A stretch of 64,000 nucleotides of DNA. Origin: Asparagopsis taxiformis. Lineage: Eukaryota; Rhodophyta; Florideophyceae; Bonnemaisoniales; Bonnemaisoniaceae. This document shows, one piece after another, positions 44,258-55,216 of this stretch; within the stretch, counting starts at the first letter, position 1, and the number at the start of each line of letters is the position of its first letter. The stretch is taken from assembly GCA_030407315.1 (NCBI GenBank), contig JALQPE010000268.1, forward strand, positions 1 to 64,000, written 5' to 3'. The position numbers and the translations under genes are program-made. The notes under the pieces were generated by a model that was not told the DNA's origin, searched no databases, and saw nothing but the letters and a program-made list of their open reading frames with translations.

Positions 44258-44485
44258 CGTGTATCGTGCACGTCCACACATTACCGGAAGCAAGTAGGCG
44301 ATGAAGCACGTACATACCCAATTGTTCTGCTATTTCTAGCATAGACCATCGAGTCTAGAGATGTGAGGGAATCGTCCTGGAAATCATGCTCCAACCCACG
44401 AGGGAATGGACAATCTAGTTTGAAAGCATGGAACGGAAGTACATTATACTAGGTTCATAGATTGGAAGTGATAAAGGAGATGATT
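44258..44485. other. Unassigned 228 bp before D2
   Basis: No match in the visible part of C1 and no open frame. It may belong to a part of C not seen in C1, because C1 is cut by B2. Confidence 0.35.
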
Positions 44486-45705
44486 CACTACTGTGTCTGA
44501 AATCGGGCCTGGGGCAGTACTGTACGGCAGTAAAATTTACTGCCTGAGGCAGTAAAATTTAGTACTGTAAAAATATAAATTAATGCCCTACTTGCCGGCA
44601 GTACAGTGCACTGCCCGAAGGCAGTGGCCATGTGCTGCCGACGGCAGTAGAAAGTACTGCCTGGATGTATGAGGTGAGGCAGTGGTGGGAGGCAGTGATA
44701 GTTGCTGGATTTAGATTGTCTTTCTGGCAGTGATTTGTGCTACATTGGCCTGTAAAATAAAGTAGTATATTGTGCTGACTTGGGCAGCACGGGGAGGGAG
44801 TAAAATATGCTGTCCAGGAATATGGCCCACGGCAGTACTATTTGGTGGCGTGGGATGCACCGTGTGGCAGTAGAAGCTAGTGTTTCCGGCAGCGTGCTGT
44901 GCTGGCTGCGGGCCCGAATGACGGCAGCACATTTTGCTATATTTAGGTAGTGCCCCGATGTACTGTATGATACTGCCTGCAGGTCATGGCAGAGGCAGAG
45001 AAATGTACTGTATTCTATTATTGGACAAAGCAGTAATTTCTGCTGCTGTGTGGTGCTGCTTTTTTTGTACTTACAGGTAGTGACAAGTCTATGTTCTGGC
45101 AGTAGAGTAATGCAGTGGAATATGATGACAGCAGACATGCTTCGAGGCTGTGTATTCTACTGCCTGTGGAAGCGAGTGGGGACAGTAAATTATGATGTCT
45201 GACGAAATGTGTGAAAGCAATGAAATGAGGTGCTGATAGTCTCTGGGAAAAGCTGCCTGATAGTACTGCTTTATGATACGAAAAGTGCTACCGTACCGTG
45301 CTACTTGCCGTGGTGGAAAGTGCTGCCGTGCTCTACTACTTGCGTATGTGTAAATCACTGCCACGCTGTACTGCTCCAGGATATGTGAATTGCTGCCCCA
45401 CAGCACTACAAAAAGTAGTAGATTTTGATGTATTATAGAGCTGTCCAGATCAGCGTAAAGTACTGTCTGATAGTGTTGTACTCGACAGGGGCATAGGACA
45501 GTACCAGTTACTGCCTGTGGCAGTGCAGTGTACTACCTGGAAGTGCTACCTGTGGCAGTACATTTCACTACCTGGAACTAGTGCTTGAGACAGTTCAATT
45601 TACTGCCGGGAAGTCTATACTGAACCAGTAAATTGTAGTGCCTGGCGGTACTGACTCGGACAGAACGGGAAAGTAGTAGAATATGATGCCTAGGGTAATA
45701 CTTTC
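44486..45705. repeat. D2 subterminal repeat region
   Basis: GGCAGTA/TACTGCC motifs in both orientations, as in D1. D2 has one more about 24-bp unit near the start (TTTACTGCCTGAGGCAGTAA region, about 44535-44558). No gene is supported. Confidence 0.75.
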
Positions 45706-46216
45706 TAGTGCCTACAATTGATTTTCAGGACGATAGAATCAGGTGGAAATGCCATTCCAGCCGCATGTTCAGGCATCTGGCTACGAAATGTCGGGCAGAA
45801 TGGAGTATCTCTCTCGGTGGTCTTCATAGAAATGTATAGGGATAACCAAGTGTGATCTAAAAGGATGTCAGAATTTTCATGTAGCAAGGACAACGATGCC
45901 TGAACGATTGTTTCAGTTCTATCATTAGACTAGACTACTCATAAAATCGAACTATCGTATCTAAAATCTTACTATCTCTACAGCCAGGACTATTGTGCAA
46001 GCAAATCGAGTTCCTTGCTGTTTCAAAACTACATGTGATGTTCAGACAGGAGGGAAATAAACACCATTACAGATGATTTGCAACAGGTTAGTAATCGGAT
46101 ATAGAAAAGTATTGTAAAGGATGAGAAGAACATGAGTATGAATGGAATGAACAAACTTACCATCATTGAACTATTCTTGCGGGCAACGGTATTGGTTGTA
46201 GGTTGGAATGACGAAA

Positions 46217-46324
46217 ACTGATCCTATTCTAGTCTATTGATTTGAATGGTTTCTGGCATATGTATTGCTTAAGCAATACATATGCCAGAAACCATTCAAA
46301 TCAATAGACTAGAATAGGATCAGT
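46217..46324. repeat. Perfect 108-bp palindrome in D2
   Basis: Identical to the D1 palindrome at 29854-29961, again without a spacer or mismatch. Confidence 0.95.
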
Positions 46325-46403
46325 GAAGAACGATACTCATGGTTAGTGCACTGTCTTCCATGGAAAACATGTGGAAAGAAATGAGAGAGGGGAAAGATAC
46401 CTA

Positions 46404-46444
46404 CTCGACAACGTACCAGCCTTGAAGGCTGGTACGTTGTCGAG
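46404..46444. repeat. Palindrome with 20-bp arms in D2
   Basis: Identical to the D1 copy at 30041-30081, with a single G at the centre. Confidence 0.92.
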
Positions 46445-47149
46445 CAGGTAAGTTACCTGTCATCTTCATGATAACCGGATGATGAAATGGTCCTATACGT
46501 CGCGCATCAACAGCCTTAAATAGACAGCTCATCCACTCATAATGACCTCGTCGTAACTAGAAGGCAGATGATTTGGCAGACGATGATGTGGCAGATGATT
46601 TGGCAGCGGATGATCTGTCAAATTTTCTGGACGTGATAAATTAGCAGAAATAGAAATCATGCCCCTACGAAATGTCAAACTAACCTAAAAGTCTTGGTAT
46701 TGATGTTTAGCTGCACACTGAAGGAGAAACATCGAATAAATGCTGTAAATTAGAGTAATAGACAATCCGAAAGAGAATTGCAACCGTGTTCTCATCTATA
46801 TATAGTTTATTACCATAACAAGATTACTATTGAGGCCTATTATACCATGTACTGAAGCTAAATTGTAAATGATTCGTGTATTTCATTCAGAACAGGAAGC
46901 AGGAATCGTTGGAGGCATTAAAGATCGCTGAAAAACCCAACATGGGAAATCAAGTTACCTGTTCCTTGAGTTAGGTAGGACACTAGTCAGTGTGAAGTTT
47001 TCGATAAGATGTAACGGTAAGAAAATATAGGTACTATAAACTATTACAGTGGCCTGGTTAAAAAGAGACAGATACCATCTTATTAGTTGCCTACTAGTTG
47101 ACGCTAATCCACAATTTTTGCAAGGTTCTCTCGAATCCAAAGAGAAGAG

Positions 47150-50100
47150 ATGAAACGAACAGCTGTTCGGAAGAAAGGTACACCTCGAAGAACCCGGAGA
47201 AGGTTTGAATCATTGTCAATCCCATACGAAAGTGGGACAAGGCACGAAAATGGGGTAACCCCGCTAGTTTCGAACGAAACATTCGAGGTTCACGCCGATA
47301 TACCGGACGAAAACGTCGGAAAAGCATCTGCTGAAGACGAGAATATTTCTAGTGGCAATGGAGAAGAGCACATTGGATTTTTTGAGGCTGGAAAAGTTAC
47401 CAGAGAAGAACAAACGATAGGCTCTGAGGAAAGCTCGGCCGAGAGCTGTGGTGACCACGACGGAGAAGAGGCAGCGGAAGATGTAAACTGCTGACCTGGC
47501 CAGTATTCTCTGCAATAATATTGCTTAGTGGAACTCTACGGAAGAAACGCAAGGACTATGAAGGTATGCGTGAGATGTCTAATTTCAAGCGGGACATTTC
47601 GGATCAAGCACCCAGCGACTCGTACATGAGGAAAGTCATTTTACCGTTCATTCTGAAAACATGTTTCCCACAAAGCATGGATACAACGTGTGAAATAGAT
47701 GTAACAAAAAGCGGCTCTAGGCTTGGAAAGATGTCTCCAGGACTGTCTAGTAGCCGTAGAGCTCATTGTACTACATCGGTACGAGTCGTGCTACCGAGCA
47801 CATGGGCGGAAAGGGATATACAGACCGGACCCATTCTGGACTGCATAAAGTCTAGTAAAAGGGATAATAGTGATGAAAGAGAAGATGAAGCATATCAAAT
47901 TGCTTCAGAAAGTATTGAAAACTCTTTCATTGTCAAATGCCGTTCAGCTGTTCTGAATGACCCATTCCATCGCATTTCGGTAAGTGCATCAGATCATGAC
48001 GGTCACAAGATGCACAGAAAGGTATACGCCCGACATGGAGACGAGTTGAGGATCATATGTATGCCGACGACAAATCAAGAGACCCTGGTGGCTAAGCTGG
48101 GAGGAGCCAGAACGAAACAGGGAAAGAACATCGAAACTGGAAAGAATTCTAGGAGCAGAAGAAGTTTTACAGCAAGGAGTGACTGGAGAATTGAAGCTAT
48201 CATCATTGCAAGTTATCTTGCAACCGGAGAAGAACAACAAGAATCAAATATGGAAGATGTGATAGGCCCGCAAATCGATGCAATGGAAGAAACTGAGAAA
48301 AGAAATGCGAGGCGTGTCGTCTCCACCACAACGCTCGACGGAGAACATTGCAACAATGATATTTGGGCAGGTGACGCTATCACTCTGTTTCGGCCAAAAA
48401 GTAAGTCTGACGGGAGCACATTTGAAGAGTTACTACTCGTGAACAGACATCTGAAAAAGGGACGCTCTGAACATGCGACTTTTCTCATTTGCTCCATAAG
48501 GGGAGCAACTGGGCTGCTACATCGCGAACAAATTCGGGTGAAAGACGTCCAGCTCATAGGAGCTCCAGACAAGAGGTCTGGATGGAACCCCGGCTCTAAA
48601 CGTATGGATGCCTGCAGTGAGGGGAATCTTTCAGATGGCAGGAAATATATCGGAAACCGATTTCTGCTATATGCTGATGACTTCCAGCCGTTCACAAGCC
48701 GGAAAGGAAGTTTTGGTGGCTGCTATATGCTTCCATTAGGCATACAGCCAAGCAAGAGAGCAAGCTTCCACGCAGTCCGCGTTCTTGGATTCGTTCCCCC
48801 GGGAGTTTCAACAAATGTTGTAATTGAGAGAGTCGTACCCGACATTGTGAAGGGAAGTACAGACGGTTTTCCAGCGAAAGATGCAAATGGAGAAGATGTG
48901 GTCATATTCCTGGATCCTGTTGGATTTATCGGAGATTACCCAGCTGTTTCGCATACTCTGGATGTCCGTGGTCACACCAGTAATACACCATGCCATAGCT
49001 GCATTTTCGAAAAGCAAGATATGAGCAGCAGTGGAGGTTCACGAAATGCATACACATCATTGCTAAACAGTCAGATGAGTACGTATGCCCGAGGAATGCA
49101 CCGAGACAAGCTTGTGAGGGAGGTCGCATCGCGAGATCAGCTCAAAGTTCTTGACTAAGCCTATATCCGATTGAGAATAAGGCACTCGATAATTTGAGTG
49201 AATCCCTTAATCGTGTGCGGAGAGGAGTCCCTACAAACGAAGAAGGAGTTCCAGTTGTTCCTTGTCAATTCGATCCATATCGCTCTGCTGCAGTTGCCCC
49301 AGACCATCTGCTCTCCGGACTGGCTCAAGATGTGATGAATGCGACAATCACTGCAGCAACACCTGTAATTCGAAATGTTGCGGAAACAGTTATACTGAAT
49401 ACCCTCCGAATGTTCTGTTTGAGTAGTCAGAGTCAGGTATTCGGGCAGAACTACCTATTATCGATGAACATGAGCGATATATTCGCTGTTCTCGTTGTAG
49501 CTCCCCAAGCATTTTATTCGGCATTTCGTATCGTCATCGGGAACTCTTGGGACGGGTATGAAAAACTTGAACGTATTCTTCGTTTGCTGAAAAAGTTTCA
49601 AATGGTTGTTGCCAGCATTCGATTCATCCCAACATGGTGGATAGATGGACTTGAGTCAACCAGGAGGTTCGAGGCCGAGAATGGCGGACGCCATGACCAC
49701 ATTCTAGCTCTTGTTTCAGACTATGTGAAAGAACTGCATGAGGCATGCAAGAAGGATCCTATTGCAATGAAACATCTGGACAAACCGAACTTGCATCGGT
49801 TGATAGAATTTTGCGTACATACATTACCAGCTTTTGGAGCTGCGAAACATGTGGAGGAGCTTTTATTCGAGAGAATGCACCAGCCTCTTAAAAGAGGGGT
49901 TCGAAACTCGAACCATAAGAATGAACATCTGTCATCAATGGAGCTCATCATGGCCGATGACTGGCTCGCACGAATAGCCATCACGCTGGGTGCGGTAGGT
50001 CACAATACAAAACAATGGACGTCTGCCGATTGCAGACGCGTGTATTTTGCACTTGGAAAAGGAATTTCGGAGAGTCTACATGCGACAGAAGAGGCAGCAA

Positions 50101-50834
50101 AAAGATGCTTCTTAAGTCCTGTATTCCATCTCATATCAGAGAGGAGCAGTACTATGGTGAGCACCCACTGTCCAATCACGCGGTGGCGAGGGGAATCTGT
50201 TGAAGACGCGAAAAATGTTCCGGCAGAAGAAACCGTCATGATGGCAAGGATACGTAAAGCTTCTGAAACTTTTCTCAGAACCAGACAGGTAAACGGGTCT
50301 CAACATGGTGAACGACTATGGTGGCTCGCTGCTGCACAAAGAGTGCGCACTAGTCATGAGGGATCTGAGAGCGAATCGAGGTTAGGGCGTGCTGAACCTG
50401 GAAGCATCATTCAAGCAGTGTGCAAAGATGGATGGTATGATGCTGGTATAGTAGTACCCGCCCATAGCAGGACGAGCATGGAGGAATTCACATGTTTTAG
50501 ACGTTTCCTTTTCGTCACATTGTCCTTTTTTATTGTGGTAGGGCAAGGAGAGGAGAAGAAGGCAAAGAAATGGAAGCAGAAAACTCCATATGCTGTCTGC
50601 ATTCCCTTGACATGCACTGGAGACGGTATGTACCGGAAAGGTGGGAATGATACTATAGTTCACGTTGAAATGAACGACAGGGTCCGAGAAGTTTTGCACG
50701 TACATAACTGCGAGTCAGGAGTTTGTTCATACGATAGACAAAGTGGCATTGTAGAGCACAATAGTGATATTCTTTCTGGTGGTGAAGTGAGCGTCTTAAC
50801 TAGAGAAGATGGATACCCACCACGTTCAGCATAG
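47150..50834 (+). pseudogene. D2 CACTA/Plavaka-like DDE transposase, frameshifted
   Basis: Same protein as in D1. The N-terminal frame (47150-47494) lacks the D1 one-base loss but is broken by a private 16-bp deletion at about 47482 that brings in a stop. The frame resumes to 49158 and, after the shift shared with D1 at about 49154-49161, continues from 49194 to 50834. All core motifs (YADD, FLDPVGFIGD, HTSNTPCHSC, FERMHQPLK) are unchanged. Neither copy encodes one continuous protein as read. Confidence 0.8.
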
Positions 50835-51541
50835 AGTGTTCCAGCACAGTGTTTAATACATCAGTAAACTTTCGTAATTCATTTAGCAGCAGTCCTGATC
50901 AAGTCTTCCAACAAATGCTATACAAAATTTGTACATGTCGTTTGAAGAATAGAGTGGGCTTTTGTTCCATGCGCACAAATAAAGTGTGTTTTGCGAAGAG
51001 CGTACGCACTTACGTACGTATGATGCCATTGGTACTAGAGATGGAGCCGCGAGTTGCAGGACTCCTAGTTCCACAAAGTTGAGTTCGCATAATCCAATGG
51101 AGAGCCGGCACCTGGCCAATGAAGTGGAAAATAATACCCGGTATAATTTTCTGGCTCCAGTGACAAGTGGAGTATTGTGACTGATGGCTGTCTGCTGGCC
51201 AATGGGGAGCCGGCACCTGGCCAATGCAGTGGAAAATAATACCCGGTATAGTTTTCTGGCTCCAGTGACAAGTGGAGTACTATGATTCATGGCAATGGGA
51301 TGGTTTTGGGAACGAAGGAATTGTGTGTGGGAAGTCCTTCGTCGAGGAATGACAGATGGCCGAATACAATTGGAGCGCGTGGAAGGTGAATCAATAACTG
51401 ATATTTCACGTTTAAACGTGTAGGGAGATCGTTTCCCGCCAAATACCACCTTGAAAGAGGAATATCTCTTGATCGTGTAGTCGGAGAGAAAAGGTGTCTT
51501 TGTCATCCTGAACGGCTTCTCTACGCGTCCAAATCTTTGCA
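50835..51541. other. D2 spacer with 105-bp tandem repeat
   Basis: It matches 34486-35192 of D1. The tandem pair is at 51094-51289. It is likely to hold the promoter of the downstream gene pair. No supported gene. Confidence 0.5.
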
Positions 51542-51910
51542 ATGGCCGGAAGCGACACTGAGCGCGCTGCGGAACCAAAGGATACCGTCGAAAGCGTTGC
51601 AGAGAGACTTGCAACGACAGTAGGCGGTGATAAAACACCCTCCGGAGTTTCTGCTGATGGAGGGGCTCCGTCTGCAGCGGGAAGGGAGACGGCAGATAGC
51701 CAGACACCCATTCAGGGAGCAGACGCTGCCATGATAGAGGCAGCAAAAACCCTTGGCCATATATCACTATCTGGGAAAAACACTCTACGCTTTCCATCTA
51801 CTCCTGGGACGGTGAAATCGAAAAACAGGGAGAAGTCTAACGTCCGTGAAGGCGAGGGGAGTCCTGCTGGCGTGGACTCCATGCTTCGGAAGCATCAGAA
51901 GAGTCTGTGA
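51542..51910 (+). CDS. D2 122-aa Ser/Ala/Gly-rich protein
   Basis: Same as the D1 gene at 35193. Its TGA (51908-51910) overlaps the ATG of the ParB-like gene (51910) as TGATG. Conservation of the frame in both copies is weak support for coding, since the copies are nearly identical anyway. Confidence 0.55.
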   Translation: MAGSDTERAAEPKDTVESVAERLATTVGGDKTPSGVSADGGAPSAAGRETADSQTPIQGADAAMIEAAKTLGHISLSGKNTLRFPSTPGTVKSKNREKSNVREGEGSPAGVDSMLRKHQKSL

Positions 51911-53625
51911 TGGGGATTGACATCAACATTGTCGAATGCAGGACTGAACCTAAAATGATCAATCCGCTAGATGTTGCCAAACCGGAATCAACTTCTCGTC
52001 TTGTGCAGGAGGCCAGAGTGCGCGATCTGGTCAGAAAAATATCTACCGAGGGGTTTCTGGAAACTGGCACCCGAATGACCATCTGTGAAACAATGGGGTC
52101 AGACGGACGGAAGAAACTGCAGTGCATTGATGGAGGTCATCGTATCAGCGCTTTGCAGTCGATTGTGGAAAACAAACCGACAGTTGCTGATCGATGGAGA
52201 CTGAGGAGCATTAGCGTTGACTTCATCCGACCACCTGGAACCCGTGAAATGTTTCATCCTCTTGAAGTGATGCGAATATCGCAGAAGCTGAACGAAAAGA
52301 CTCATGACGTGATAGAAGTTTCTATTGCTGACCACGTCTGTACGGTCATGAAGTTCATGATGATGAAGGGCTTGATGAAGGCGAAGGTAAATGTGTGCAC
52401 AAAAGTTGTAGTCGAGAACAAGGTCATTCCAGGTTGTCAGGAAGGAATCATGATGAAGTACGTTTCGATTGCGCAGGGCTTCGGAGACGTAAATAACCCG
52501 GCGTTCGAACATTGGTCAGCTATCCCAAGTCGATTTGCAACTGAAACTAGTCCGCCAGACTCGAAGAATATGCAGGGATGCACTGTGGACGTCCTATTCG
52601 CTTCTGCGTTTCGAAAAGCTTCGGTGGACACCAAACTTGTCATTCTAGAGCTCACTGCAATGTGGACGATGTGGAAACGTAGGAAAGGAGATGGTGGTAT
52701 AAGTCTAAAGACATGCGCGCAAAAGTGGTGCTACAGCATGTGTGAAATATATGACATACTTGAGAAAGCTGTACGGAAAGAAAACTCCTGGCATTCCTCA
52801 CCTCATCCATGTTTCAGGAAGTTACATGAAGTACCGGAGCCAGGTGGACGAACACGAAAAACCATACGATATCGCATTTTGACTGTCCTCAAAGATTTCT
52901 ATCCTTCCGACGCACCAACTGGGAGAGGTATACGTGCAGCATTGACGCGGTCTATGATGAAAGAAATCCGTTATGTGGTTTTCAACGGCCCAATTCTATC
53001 GGATGACTCTCTCGACCATTCCGTCGCGCCTGAAATAGGTGTGCAGGAAAGGCGGACTAGGCGAAAATCCTTGGAAGGGAATACTGCACCTCAACCACGA
53101 CAACAATCCGCATCGTATGGTGATACTTCAAATGCTGCCATTGATCGCTCGGACGTGGTACAGAGTCCAAATGTACTTACCCAACAGCAGACACAGGGCA
53201 GTCTGGAAATATCGGATCGTGTTAACGCTGAGGTCGGTGCTGCAACACAGGTTGGTGAAGAGGCGACAGGGAAAGCGGCAGATTCCGAAAGCGCAAAGCA
53301 GGTTACAACGGACCGCGCAGTGCCTACTGCGCCTACCGAGAACAATTCTTCGAAACCTGGAGATTGTGAAGTTGGGGATGTGTTGCAGAAGAACGTAGGA
53401 ACTCCAGAGCTTGAACCAACTGGTGCAAATCGAGGAAGAAATGACCACGGTGATGAAAATGACCTGCAACAATCACCTAGCCCAGTGGCAGCCGGAAGTG
53501 CCACGCTCAGACCAGAGCAGGGTGGAAAGTCGCCGGCGAATATGTCAGTTGGTCATCCAAGAACTGGTCGAGATGGTGAAGGAGGTCCTGAATCTAGGAA
53601 GAGCGATGGGTCTGGAACGAAAGAT
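51910..53625 (+). CDS. D2 ParB/sulfiredoxin-like domain protein, C-terminus cut by E
   Basis: From ATG 51910 the frame gives 572 residues before E begins; it then reads about 15 codons into E and stops at 53673. Residues about 15-95 have the ParB/Srx pattern: a short strand with NPLD, an Arg before a helix (RVRDLVRKISTEGFL), a strand (TRMTICE) and the signature CIDGGHRISAL (DGGHR at residues 74-78). In that fold this loop binds a nucleotide phosphate or forms the active site. A helical region follows (to about residue 370), then a disordered Gln/Thr/Ser/Pro-rich tail. It lies downstream of the transposase on the same strand. A DNA-binding, nuclease or NTP-binding role is inference. Confidence 0.65.
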
Positions 53626-54030
53626 CACTACGGTGTTGAAAAGGGGGCCTCAGACAGTACTGCGAGACAGTGATTTTTACTGTCTGAGACAGTAAAAATC
53701 ACTATGCGGCAAATGAAAATTAATGCCACACTTGGAGACAGTGATTTGCACTGTCTGGCAGACAGTACGGAACACTGTCTGCAGACAGTAAAAAACACTG
53801 TCTCACAGTAGTGTCTGAGGCAGTGAATGGAGACAGTAAAAATTAATGATTTATTCAATAGTTGGATATGATGTAATTTACTGTACTGGGCAGTGTTGGC
53901 GGATAGTGTTTTGTATTGGCCAAGGCAACATGGCCGGATAGTGAAATACGCTGCCTGGGACAATAGATGGAACCAACACGGTGCACTGTCCTGGGCAGTA
54001 CCTGGAGACAGTGATTTTCACTGTCCTGGG
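53626..54030 (+). mobile_element. E: left end of a D-related CACTA element
   Basis: It starts CACTACGGTG after GAT and aligns in direct orientation with the left end of D: the GGCC and CAGTACTG blocks, paired repeats and the AATTAATGCC block are in the same order. Its subterminal motif is GACAGTA/TACTGTC where D has GGCAGTA/TACTGCC. It sits inside the ParB-like gene of D2 and is cut by the A2 LTR at 54031. Confidence 0.75.
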
Positions 54031-54716
54031 TGTAGCAGGTAGAAAATCCGCTAGAGCGGCAAACCACCCGACAGGTGTCCCGAGCCTCGGTAGAGGAAGT
54101 GGTAGAGCAGATGAACCTTATAGGTACCCAGCGGGTAGTCTCGTGAGAGAGAAGGTGTCGTTACCCGGAGGGGGTTGTGTGACAAAGGGGTGCTCACGCG
54201 AGAGGCGTATTAATGGAGCAAGATGACGTAATCCGTCGAGCTGTTGGCTAACCCTAAGGTTTTCCCGGAGAGGGGTTGAACAATAGGTATGCGAACACTG
54301 TTCCTGTGGGTCGTAATTCCACTTGAGTTTACGTTACTCTAGAAACCGTGCCTACTGGCTATTCCAGTGGCCGTTTTATACTAAGTCTACTGTAAGCTAG
54401 GGTTAGTGGTTAGGAATAAATATCCAGTTAGTGACCAATCAGAACCCAATTACTGGCGCTCGCCTACCCGCGAGGTCATTGCCAATAGGCTTACATTGTA
54501 ATGTATGGCTGATCAGCCTAAGTTAAAATTTTGCCCCTTGTGGGGTCTTGGCCGGGGCCGATAGGCCCGGGTGGGGTTATTTGTCAGCCATAGCTGGTCC
54601 TAAGTATAGGAAACACGCCAGTTGGCTGGTGCCTTCTGATTGGCACATCCCGTAAGTGGGTACCCAATAGGGAAGCGACACGGCTCGATCAGCGAGGACC
54701 GCCAGGCGGTACGACA
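54031..54716 (-). repeat. 3' LTR of A2 (686 bp)
   Basis: TGTAGCAGG to GGTACGACA on the plus strand, the inverse of the A1 LTR with few changes. The TATA box is at 54374-54380 (minus strand). The same first 23 bases recur at 63978-64000 as the start of the other LTR. Confidence 0.92.
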
Positions 54717-54729
54717 CGGCCCCCTCCTG
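54717..54729 (-). promoter_or_regulatory. Polypurine tract of A2
   Basis: CGGCCCCCTCCTG on the plus strand, a purine run on the element strand, directly adjoins the LTR as in A1. Confidence 0.75.
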
Positions 54730-55216
54730 AGAGATTTGTCGTCCCGACAAAATTTGATCAAATAAAAATTACAATTTTTGGCTGTGGCCGTTGCATTGTG
54801 CAATTCAAAATTTTCCCGCGCGCGGCGCGTGCACACTAAATGTGTTGTCTATCCGACTCTTCCCGAGTTCCGCCCGACCGTTTCCTATTGGAATTCATAC
54901 CTGTTCCAGGTTCATCCTCATCCTAACGCAACACAGCGTATTCACCCTTTCGGTGTCCAACTGCATCCACGCATTCGCGTCCTTTCCACTATCCCTCAAA
55001 GGGTTTTTGCGTCCATCTGCTAAATAATTAGCCGCGTGATCGCACGAGCGGTGCCAATTCGAGGCTTGCATTCGCCGTTTCGGCCCATTGCCTCGCGATC
55101 CCCTTCCTGGGTTGAATAACGCAGCTCCCTCCCGGAGACTTAAGCCAATAGGCCACTTGTGCGTCCCGCTTCAGGGTTTTTATCAACGTCCGTCTCCGCC
55201 TCTACTGGCTTTTAGG
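54730..55216 (+). promoter_or_regulatory. Leader and candidate promoter of the antisense gene
   Basis: This stretch lies between the inverted LTR and the first ATG of the antisense gene. The plus strand has an AT-rich TAAAAATTAC stretch (about 54763) and a CCTATTGG box (about 54886), a plausible core promoter layout. The frame is open from 55088 without an ATG until 55217. Evidence is weak. Confidence 0.35.

Larger units (their letters stand above)
42036..44485. mobile_element. C2: left part of a second family C repeat
   Basis: It matches C1 from its first base to about 44257, with the palindromic left end, the pyrimidine-rich centre and the 452-bp units at 43731 and 44183. From about 44258 to 44485 it differs from what is seen of C1; that stretch may be more of C2 or other DNA. 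D2 starts at 44486. The right end of C2 is not recognised in the window. Confidence 0.65.
45706..47149. other. D2 non-coding region upstream of the transposase
   Basis: It corresponds to 29341-30785 of D1 and holds the same two palindromes. No gene is seen. Confidence 0.5.
44486..53625 (+). mobile_element. D2: longer copy of the CACTA-superfamily transposon
   Basis: It begins CACTACTGTGTCTG after ATT. It has the same order as D1: subterminal repeats, palindromes, transposase, 122-aa protein and ParB-like gene. It extends 1.5 kb further than D1, to 53625, where element E interrupts the ParB-like gene. Differences from D1 are few, so the copies are young or come from a recent duplication. Confidence 0.85.

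Noticed and set aside
28144..53625. D1 and D2 as one simple segmental duplication that includes flanks
   Set aside because: The similarity starts exactly at CACTA with different flanks (GAT and ATT, then unrelated sequence), so separate transposition fits better than copying of a larger block.
53803..53812. CACAGTAGTG as the right terminus of D2
   Set aside because: It is the exact inverse of the D left end, but it lies inside E, in a place that aligns in direct orientation with the left subterminal region of D. The sequence continues as subterminal repeat beyond it, and no matching 3-bp flank is present.
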